Positions 27,344 to 33,423 of a stretch of DNA of 33,423 nt are shown in pieces. Both the position numbers and the translations under genes were made by a program. The stretch's first letter is position 1. The number at the start of each line of letters is the position of its first letter. Source of the stretch: Pseudomonas amygdali (GTDB taxonomy: Bacteria; Pseudomonadota; Gammaproteobacteria; Pseudomonadales; Pseudomonadaceae); NCBI RefSeq assembly GCF_002699855.1, contig NZ_LKBW01000286.1:1-33423 (forward strand), given 5' to 3'. Under the pieces are notes generated by a model that ran no database searches, was not told the DNA's origin, and saw nothing but the letters and a program-made list of their open reading frames with translations.

Positions 27344-28138
27344 ATGAGCAATGTTCGCAGCGACAAGCCCTTCGTCCTGGCCGGTCGGACTTTCGAGTCG
27401 CGTCTGTTGGTAGGCACCGGCAAGTACATCGATATGGAACAGACCCGTCTGGCCATTGAAGCCTCGGGTGCCGAGATCGTGACTGTTGCCGTGCGTCGCA
27501 CCAACCTCGGCCAGAACCCCGGCGAGCCGAACCTGCTGGATGTGCTGCCACCTGATCGCTACACCATCTTGCCGAACACCGCTGGCTGCTTCGATGCAAC
27601 CGAGGCCGTGCGCACCTGCCGCCTGTCCCGCGAACTGCTCGACGGCCGCAATCTGGTCAAGCTCGAAGTGCTGGCCGACCAGAAAACCCTGTTTCCGAAC
27701 GTCATCGAAACCCTCAAGGCCGCCGAGATACTGGTCAAGGACGGTTTCGACGTGATGGTCTACACCAGCGATGACCCGATCATCGCCCGCCAGCTGGCCG
27801 AAATCGGCTGCATCGCGATCATGCCGTTGGCCGGCCTGATCGGCAGCGGTCTGGGTATCTGCAACCCCTACAACCTGCAGATCATCCTTGAAGAAACCAA
27901 AGTGCCGGTGCTGGTCGATGCCGGTGTCGGCACTGCCTCCGACGCCACCATCGCGATGGAACTGGGCTGTGAAGCCGTATTGATGAACTCGGCCATCGCC
28001 CATGCACAGCAGCCGGTGATGATGGCCGAAGCCATGAAGCACGCTGTAATTGCCGGTCGTCTGGCGTACCTCGCCGGACGCATGCCTCGAAAACTCTATG
28101 CCAGCGCATCTTCGCCGCTGGATGGCCTGATCAAGTAA
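27344..28138 (+). CDS. thiG: Thiazole synthase ThiG
   Basis: A 264-aa TIM-barrel enzyme that builds the thiazole phosphate of thiamine from DXP, dehydroglycine and ThiS thiocarboxylate. The N-terminus has [12 protein letters not shown] (20-31), the Schiff-base lysine is probably K106 in NLVKLEVL, and the C-terminal phosphate-binding [17 protein letters not shown] is present. GAGGA lies 6 bases before the ATG. It is cotranscribed with thiS and trmB follows 10 bases after the stop. Confidence 0.96.
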   Translation: MSNVRSDKPFVLAGRTFESRLLVGTGKYIDMEQTRLAIEASGAEIVTVAVRRTNLGQNPGEPNLLDVLPPDRYTILPNTAGCFDATEAVRTCRLSRELLDGRNLVKLEVLADQKTLFPNVIETLKAAEILVKDGFDVMVYTSDDPIIARQLAEIGCIAIMPLAGLIGSGLGICNPYNLQIILEETKVPVLVDAGVGTASDATIAMELGCEAVLMNSAIAHAQQPVMMAEAMKHAVIAGRLAYLAGRMPRKLYASASSPLDGLIK

Positions 28139-28148
28139 GAGCCCGTTG

Positions 28149-28883
28149 ATGACTGATTCGCACGTTCCGCACCCAGAGTCGCCTGCTGTCGAAGAAGGCG
28201 AAGAGCGCCCGCACCGCCGCATCAAGAGTTTCGTGATGCGTGCCGGTCGCATGACCGAGGGTCAGCAGCGCGGCCTTGATCAAGGTCTCCCCCTGTATGG
28301 CCTGTCGCTGACCGATGCGCCGGTTGATTTCGATCAGGTGTTCGGTCGCGCTGCGCCGCGCACGCTGGAAATCGGTTTCGGCATGGGCCACTCGTTGCTG
28401 GAAATGGCGGCAGCGGCTCCCGAGCACGATTTTATAGGTGTCGAGGTGCACTCCCCAGGCGTAGGCGCGCTGCTCAACGGTGTGCTGACCCAAGGGCTGA
28501 CCAATGTGCGCGTCTACGATTGCGACGCCATTGAAGTGCTGAACCGCTGCGTCGCCGATAACAGCCTTGATCGCCTGATGCTGTTCTTCCCGGATCCGTG
28601 GCACAAGAGCCGTCACCACAAGCGCCGTATCGTGCAGCCGGAATTCGCCGCACTGGTGCGTAGCAAGCTCAAGGTTGGCGGTGTGTTTCACATGGCCACC
28701 GATTGGGGGCCTTACGCGGAATACATGCTGGAAGTGATGAGCGTAGCGCCTGGTTATCGCAATCAGGCTGAAGACAACCAGTACGTTCCGCGCCCCGCGG
28801 AACGGCCGATCACCAAGTTCGAACGCCGTGGCGAGAAGCTCGGACACGGCGTATGGGATCTGAAGTTCGAGAAAGTCGACTGA
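28149..28883 (+). CDS. trmB: tRNA (guanine-N7-)-methyltransferase
   Basis: A 244-aa SAM-dependent enzyme that makes m7G46 in tRNA. The SAM loop EIGFGMG is at 74-80 and the family signature [13 protein letters not shown] at 148-160. The ATG at 28149 is preceded by AAGAG; a TTG three bases earlier is also in frame. It lies 10 bases after thiG, an unusual but common neighbour in pseudomonads. Confidence 0.95.
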   Translation: MTDSHVPHPESPAVEEGEERPHRRIKSFVMRAGRMTEGQQRGLDQGLPLYGLSLTDAPVDFDQVFGRAAPRTLEIGFGMGHSLLEMAAAAPEHDFIGVEVHSPGVGALLNGVLTQGLTNVRVYDCDAIEVLNRCVADNSLDRLMLFFPDPWHKSRHHKRRIVQPEFAALVRSKLKVGGVFHMATDWGPYAEYMLEVMSVAPGYRNQAEDNQYVPRPAERPITKFERRGEKLGHGVWDLKFEKVD

Positions 28884-28890
28884 GCGTGCT

Positions 28891-28918
28891 GATCGTGCCC
28901 GGTTACATGGGCACGATC
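28891..28918. terminator. Perfect 10-bp hairpin between convergent trmB and pchP
   Basis: GATCGTGCCC (28891-28900) pairs with GGGCACGATC (28909-28918) around an 8-base loop. No T-run follows on either side, so this is a probable but not certain bidirectional terminator. Confidence 0.6.
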
Positions 28919-28935
28919 ACGCAGTATGAAGCCCG

Positions 28936-29994
28936 TTACTGAATCTCGTCCGGCTTGACGATCACCCAGTTCTTGTCCGCCGTGACCGGCAGCTTCTCCT
29001 TGGCCTGAGCTTCGGCATTGTCCTTGATCATGCCGTTCAGCTGGGTCATGTACTTGTCCTTGCGGTTGATCCACAAGTGCACGCCGCCCTTGCTCACGTC
29101 GACGCTGTGAAACAGCATGTAGCCGTCGCTGGTCGGGGTATCGCCGCCGACCAGAACCGGTTTTTTCCACTGATCGATGTAGGTCAGAATCGCCGCCTGC
29201 TTGCCGGCCATCCAGGTCGCCGGGGTCCACAGATAAGGTGTCAGCTCCAGTCCCATGTTGCTTTTCGCATCGTATTTGCCTGCGGTGATCTGCTTGCGTG
29301 CGGTAGTCAGCTCACCGGTCTTGCGGTCTTTGAGCAGGGTGGTGACGCCTATCACGTTCTGCGGTTTGACGTTGTAGCCGTACTTCGGATCGGCGGCGAC
29401 CATGCGCACCAGCTCTTCGGACGCTGCGGTCATCACGTAGACCTCGATGCCGTTCTCCATCAGCTTGTTGTACAGCTCGGTCTGCCCGGTGAATACGCGC
29501 GGCGGCTCGACATTGAGTTGCTTGACCGTATCGCCGTCGTAATAGGTCGCCGGGATCGGCTTTTTCAGGGCCATCAGCTCATCGACATAGCCTTTGAGCT
29601 CCTGCAGGGTAAAGCCGGAAAACACCTGCACGACCCACGGGTAGCAGACCATGTCGTCTATTTCGCAAAGGCGATAGTAGTAACTGAACAGGCTTTCCTT
29701 GTGGTCGGCGGTGTCTTTGAAGGGGATCAGCTTCAGCGAAGGGTCGAGCGTTTCGCGGGTAATCAGTCCTTTGTTTTCCATGTACGGCAGCAGCGACTCT
29801 TCAAGGTCGAAGCGGTAGCTGGTGTTGTCCATGTCGAAGACTGCGTAATTGCCCTTGTTGGCATTCGCCGCAATCATCGCGTCGAGCGCCTTGGCAGCAG
29901 GCTCGGGCCAATGCTTCAATTCGGTGGCCGCGGTAGCCTGGCTGGCAAGCCCGAAGCAGACGGCAGCAGCCAACAGTTTTGGCACGAGTTTCAT
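28936..29994 (-). CDS. pchP: Secreted phosphorylcholine phosphatase (PchP-like, HAD superfamily)
   Basis: A 352-aa periplasmic HAD phosphatase. A signal peptide (1-22, cleavage after SQATA) precedes the mature protein. Motif I DMDNT has D54, D56 and T58, motif II is near the MTA at 188-190, a lysine (motif III) is expected near 240-265, and motif IV reads GDTPTSD (284-290). This pattern and length match my memory of P. aeruginosa PchP, which removes phosphate from phosphorylcholine to release choline as a nutrient. The ATG has AAGGGGAA as ribosome site, part of an inverted repeat. It is probably induced through choline/betaine signals. Confidence 0.85.
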   Translation of the reverse strand: MKLVPKLLAAAVCFGLASQATAATELKHWPEPAAKALDAMIAANANKGNYAVFDMDNTSYRFDLEESLLPYMENKGLITRETLDPSLKLIPFKDTADHKESLFSYYYRLCEIDDMVCYPWVVQVFSGFTLQELKGYVDELMALKKPIPATYYDGDTVKQLNVEPPRVFTGQTELYNKLMENGIEVYVMTAASEELVRMVAADPKYGYNVKPQNVIGVTTLLKDRKTGELTTARKQITAGKYDAKSNMGLELTPYLWTPATWMAGKQAAILTYIDQWKKPVLVGGDTPTSDGYMLFHSVDVSKGGVHLWINRKDKYMTQLNGMIKDNAEAQAKEKLPVTADKNWVIVKPDEIQ

Positions 29995-30003
29995 AGGCGA
30001 TTT

Positions 30004-30027
30004 CCCCTTGTCGAAAAAACGAAGGGG
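30004..30027 (-). promoter_or_regulatory. Inverted repeat covering the pchP ribosome site
   Basis: On the minus strand CCCCTT (30027-30022) can pair with AAGGGG (30009-30004), the latter being the Shine-Dalgarno of the gene that starts at 29994. Inner CG pairs extend the stem weakly. It could reduce translation initiation. Confidence 0.35.
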
Positions 30028-30061
30028 CAGACCGTAACAAATTATTGTGAAGGCAAAAGTA

Positions 30062-30161
30062 CGTCAGCGACCCGAAAAAGGCCAAATGACGCCGTTTGCC
30101 CCTTTATTTGCGACAGTGAAACCAAAAACGACACTTTTATTGCAGTTTTTCGTCAGCGACC
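30062..30161 (-). promoter_or_regulatory. Upstream region of pchP with direct repeats, candidate operator
   Basis: The 11-base direct repeat CGTCAGCGACC occurs at 30062-30072 and 30151-30161. Between them, on the minus strand, TGTCGT (30133-30128) and TGTCGC (30115-30110) are direct half-sites 18 bases apart. This resembles the binding of an AraC-type activator. P. aeruginosa pchP is activated by the AraC-family regulator GbdR in response to glycine betaine; assignment here is inference. No gene is seen in 29995-30184. Confidence 0.35.
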
Positions 30162-30184
30162 TCAAATGCGCCGAAAAACGCTTA

Positions 30185-30697
30185 TCAGACGCGTTCCCAG
30201 ACTTCAAAGTTGTAAGCAGGCTTGTCATCGACAGCCGCGTTCTCGGTATCGGACACCAGCGCCCATTGCGCCGTATCGATTTCTGGAAACCACGCGTCGC
30301 CATCGGGGCTCAGCGCTACGCGAGTCAGGTACAAGCGATCCGCCTGTGCAAGGCCCTGAGCATAAAGCTGCGCGCCGCCGATCAGCATTACCTCGTCGAC
30401 ACCCTGTTCCTTCGCCCATTGCTCGGCGCGCACGACTGCGGCATCCAGCGAAGGGAAGACTTCCGCGCCCTCGAGCTGCAAATCAGTCTGGCGGCTGACC
30501 ACCAGGTTCAGGCGACCGGGCAGGGGGCGGCCCAGCGAATCCCAGGTCTTGCGACCCATGATGATCGGCTTGCCGAGCGTCGTGGCCTTGAAGTATTTGA
30601 AATCCCCCGGCAAATGCCAGGGCATGGAATTGTCGACGCCGATCACTCGGTTTTCACCAAGGGCGGCAATCAGGCTAAGGGGGAGATGAGTTTTCAT
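30185..30697 (-). CDS. folA: Dihydrofolate reductase
   Basis: A 170-aa NADPH-dependent reductase that makes tetrahydrofolate. D32 in MPWHLPGDFKYFK is the catalytic acid (D27 in E. coli), GRKTWDSLGRPLPGR is the NADPH-binding segment and VMLIGGAQLY is also visible. The length is normal, though the ribosome site before the ATG at 30697 is weak. It is divergent from the DUF2868 gene with 109 bases between starts. Confidence 0.96.
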   Translation of the reverse strand: MKTHLPLSLIAALGENRVIGVDNSMPWHLPGDFKYFKATTLGKPIIMGRKTWDSLGRPLPGRLNLVVSRQTDLQLEGAEVFPSLDAAVVRAEQWAKEQGVDEVMLIGGAQLYAQGLAQADRLYLTRVALSPDGDAWFPEIDTAQWALVSDTENAAVDDKPAYNFEVWERV

Positions 30698-30806
30698 GCG
30701 CCGAGGATATCAGAGGTCGCAGGGCAGGCGAATGAACTGACACGCACCGTGCTCAGTCCCATGACAGCGGTTATGCTCACCGCTGAATTCAATCAAGAGA
30801 CACTGT

Positions 30807-32188
30807 GTGACTGCACTGACCCCACTCGATACCCTCTGGCTGACCGAAGCCGTGCGCCTGCGTGAACAACAGGCTGGCGCGCTGGATGATCAGGAAGCCA
30901 ATCGCCGCGCCCGGGCGGCTGGAGGCGACCTGACTGCCCGTATCACCCATCGCGCCCTTGGGCTGGCACAGCGCGACGGCATGCTCGGCGTATTGCATCA
31001 CTGGAAGCAGGGCGCGCGGTTGGCGTTGATTGCGCTTGCCGTATTCGCTGTCATCAGTGGCGCGGGCCTGGCCTTCGCCGCAATGGGCGACGGGCAGGCA
31101 CCGGTCAATGTGTTCTGGGCGCTGGGCAGTCTGCTTGGGTTTAATCTGGTGCTGCTGGGGCTACCTGGGCGCTGGGCTTTATCTTCGCTGGCCGGAGCAA
31201 CAGCGGGCTGGGCCGCTTATGGCTGTGGTTGAGTGAAAAGCTTGCCCGTGACGCCCAGGCTGCGCAACTTGCTCCGGCATTGGTTCTGCTGCTGCAACGC
31301 AAGCGTCTGAATCGCTGGGTGCTTGGCCTGGTGGTTCACAGCCTGTGGCTGCTCGCGCTGGTCAGTGCGCTGGTGGTGCTGTTGATGCTGATGGCGACCC
31401 GGCGCTACGGGTTTGTCTGGGAAACCACCATTTTGAGCAGCGACACGTTTGTCAGCCTGACTCAGACACTCAGTACCGTCCCGGCCTGGCTGGGCTTCAG
31501 TGTGCCGGACGAAGCCATGATTCGCGCCAGCGGCAATGCAGCGCTGAGTATCGAGAATGCACGCCAGGCCTGGGCTGCGTGGCTGGTGGGCGTGCTGCTG
31601 GTCTACGGCATTGTGCCGCGTCTGTTGCTGGCAGCGTTCTGCCTGTGGCGCTGGAAGCAGGGGAGTGCGGGGCTGCGTCTCGATCTTGAGCTGCCCGAGT
31701 ACCTTGAGCTGCGTGAACGATTGATGCCCAGCAGCGAGCGATTGGGCGTCAATGACGTCGAACCTGCCGCGCTGCATCAGATTCAGCCCGGCGTGGGTGC
31801 GTCCGACAGTAATGGCGCGTTGCTGGTGGCCATCGAGCTGGATGATCAACAAGTCTGGCCGCCAGAACTGCCGTCAGGCGTGGTCGATGCAGGCATTCTC
31901 GACAGCCGTGAGTCGCGCCACAAGCTACTGGAACAGTTGATTCACTATCCGCCTGCGCGCATGGTGGTCGCCTGTGATCCGCGCCGCTCACCGGATCGTG
32001 GCAGTCTGGCACTGATTGCCGAACTGGCGCGCAGCGCGGGGGCGACACGTGTATGGCTGTTGCCCGCGCCTGCCGGGCAGGTGCTCGATCTGGAGCGTCT
32101 GGGCGACTGGCACACCGCGCTGGATCAATTGCAGTTGCCGCGCACAGACAGCGCGCCTTTGAACTGGCTGGAGACAGGCCATGACTGA
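30807..32188 (+). pseudogene. DUF2868 membrane protein gene with a frameshift
   Basis: Two adjacent frames together resemble one DUF2868 protein of about 460 aa. The 5' frame starts at a GTG (30807) with AAGAGA upstream and has a membrane helix (ARLALIALAVFAVISGAGLA), but stops at 31232. The 3' frame (to 32188) resumes with LGRLWLWLSEKLARDAQAAQ, helices and the C-terminal domain. Restoring one G in the GGGG run at 31157-31160 would join the frames as NLVLLGATWALGF...LGRLWLWLSEKLARD. The defect is a single-base loss in that run, or a sequencing error; a -1 ribosomal slip is less likely. The function is unknown. The gene overlaps the GTPase gene by 8 bases, as the intact pair usually does. Confidence 0.75.
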
Positions 32189-33423
32189 AGCAGACAATGT
32201 CCGCGCCATCAAGCTGGCGGTGGTTGGCCACACCAATGTCGGCAAAACGTCGCTGCTGCGTACCCTGACCGGCGATGTCAGCTTTGGCGAAGTGTCTCAC
32301 CGGCCCAGCACCACCCGCCATGTGGAAGGTGCGCGCCTGTCCGTGGACGGTCAGGCGCTGGTCGATCTGTACGACACGCCCGGCCTGGAGGACGCCATTG
32401 CGCTGCTCGATTACCTGGAGCGGCTTGATCGTACCGGTGAACGTCTGGATGGCCCGGCGCGACTGGCGCGCTTTCTGGAGGGCAGCGAGGCACGCCAGCG
32501 CTTTGAGCAAGAGGCCAAGGTCATGCGCCAGTTGCTCGGCTCGGATGCTGGGCTGTATGTGATCGATGCGCGTGAACCGGTACTCGCCAAATACCGTGAC
32601 GAGCTGGCAGTGCTGGCCAGCTGTGGCAAGCCGTTGCTGCCGGTGCTGAATTTCGTCAGTGCGCGCGAGCACCGGGAGCCGGAATGGCGAGAGGCGCTTT
32701 CACGCTTGGGTTTGCATGCATTGGTGCGTTTCGACAGCGTCGCACCGCCGGAAGATGGCGGTCGTCGTCTGTACGAAAGCCTGGCGCTGCTGCTGGAAAG
32801 CGCGCGGCCTCGGCTTGAGCGTTTGATTGAGGATCAGGAGAAACAACGTCGAGCCAGAAAACACAGCGCGGCGCGGCTCATCGCCGAACTGTTGATTGAC
32901 TGTGCAGCGTGTCGGCGTAGCGTCGAGACCACTGCCGAGCAGGAACAGCAGGCTGTGGAAGCGTTGCGCAAGGCTGTTCGCCAGCGTGAGCAGCAATGTG
33001 TCGAGGCGCTGCTCAAGCTGTATGCGTTTCGCAAGGATGATGTGTCTACCAGCGATTTGCCGTTGATGGATGGCCGTTGGGGCGATGACCTGTTCAATCC
33101 GGAAACCCTCAGGTTGATGGGCGTGCGGGTTGGCGGCGGCGTGGCAGCCGGTGCGGCGGCCGGGGCAGGGGTCGATCTGATGGTCGGCGGCGTAACGCTT
33201 GGCGCGGCGGCTTTGGTTGGTGCGATTGCAGGCGGTGCCCTGTTGACGGCGCGCAGCTACGGCGGACGATTGCTGGGCAAGTTGAAGGGCCGCAGGGAAT
33301 TGACGGTGGACGATGCAGTGCTGCGCCTTCTCGCACTGCGACAGGGCACTGGGAGTATCAGTTTTTTTGTGTTCGGGCTGGTTAGGGCCTGCCGTCAGGC
33401 AGGCCCTTGTTTTACCAGCTCGG
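32181..33423 (+). CDS. DUF3482 GTPase (partial or truncated)
   Basis: A membrane-associated P-loop GTPase, partner of the DUF2868 protein. The P-loop GHTNVGKTS is at 16-24, the switch II DTPGLED at 65-71, and a coiled-coil-rich middle is followed by Gly/Ala-rich hydrophobic helices near 315-355 (GVAAGAAAGAGVDLMVGG). The usual NKxD is not seen (NFVSA occupies the expected place). The frame stays open to the end of the window. However, after LRLLALRQ (about 33350) the sequence stops resembling what I expect for the family, becomes T-rich and runs into a terminator hairpin. The 3' end is therefore probably truncated or replaced. Function unknown. Confidence 0.8.
   Translation, partial: MTEADNVRAIKLAVVGHTNVGKTSLLRTLTGDVSFGEVSHRPSTTRHVEGARLSVDGQALVDLYDTPGLEDAIALLDYLERLDRTGERLDGPARLARFLEGSEARQRFEQEAKVMRQLLGSDAGLYVIDAREPVLAKYRDELAVLASCGKPLLPVLNFVSAREHREPEWREALSRLGLHALVRFDSVAPPEDGGRRLYESLALLLESARPRLERLIEDQEKQRRARKHSAARLIAELLIDCAACRRSVETTAEQEQQAVEALRKAVRQREQQCVEALLKLYAFRKDDVSTSDLPLMDGRWGDDLFNPETLRLMGVRVGGGVAAGAAAGAGVDLMVGGVTLGAAALVGAIAGGALLTARSYGGRLLGKLKGRRELTVDDAVLRLLALRQGTGSISFFVFGLVRACRQAGPCFTSS
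33385..33413 (+). terminator. Strong terminator at the right end
   Basis: GGGCCTGCC (33385-33393) pairs perfectly with GGCAGGCCC (33398-33406) around a 4-base loop and is followed by TTGTTTT. It lies inside the still-open reading frame of the GTPase gene, which suggests that the natural stop was lost. Confidence 0.85.

Overview
The window is chromosomal DNA of a Pseudomonas, most probably of the P. syringae group. The evidence is the moderate-to-high GC content, the gene set and order, and copies of the GC-rich palindromic repeats that I recall being abundant in plant-associated pseudomonads. The order pfpI / mutM / fdx / coaD / tetR / yheT / rsmD / two M16 peptidases / ftsYEX / rpoH / mtgA / thiS / thiG / trmB matches, from memory, the region around PA0355-PA0382 of P. 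aeruginosa. I see no tRNA, rRNA, CRISPR array, prophage or transposase. Most of the window is core genome.

Left part (1-9.4 kb). Positions 1-36 hold the first codons of an unidentified minus-strand gene with its promoter. Next come a multidomain EAL/GGDEF c-di-GMP protein (269-2962) and a tightly packed minus-strand cluster: a TldD-like and a TldE-like metallopeptidase subunit, then a DHA2 multidrug-type exporter. A low-specificity threonine aldolase lies upstream of the cluster. Divergent from the aldolase is an orphan TraX-like membrane protein. Middle part (9.4-21.3 kb). This holds rlmI, a PfpI/DJ-1 protein, an HDOD protein, mutM, a small secreted protein, a 2[4Fe-4S] ferredoxin, coaD, a TetR regulator, a two-domain rhodanese, a YheT-type hydrolase, rsmD and a pair of M16 peptidases (one catalytic, one lacking the zinc motif). 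Right part (21.3-33.4 kb). This holds the overlapping ftsY-ftsE-ftsX genes followed by rpoH, which has a candidate AlgU/sigma-E promoter and a strong terminator. Then come mtgA, a DUF423 protein, thiS-thiG-trmB, a secreted phosphorylcholine phosphatase (pchP-like), folA, and a DUF2868 plus DUF3482-GTPase pair.

The most noteworthy points are these. The TldD/TldE/exporter cluster has the architecture of a peptide-maturation-and-export module. The DUF2868/GTPase pair looks damaged: DUF2868 has a one-base frameshift in a G-run, and the GTPase has a divergent C-terminus that runs into a terminator hairpin. A family of twin-hairpin repeats occurs at three sites, including a triple tandem copy where the yheT 5' region lies. 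I find no clearly novel system. The TldDE-exporter cluster and the DUF2868/DUF3482 pair are the least understood parts.
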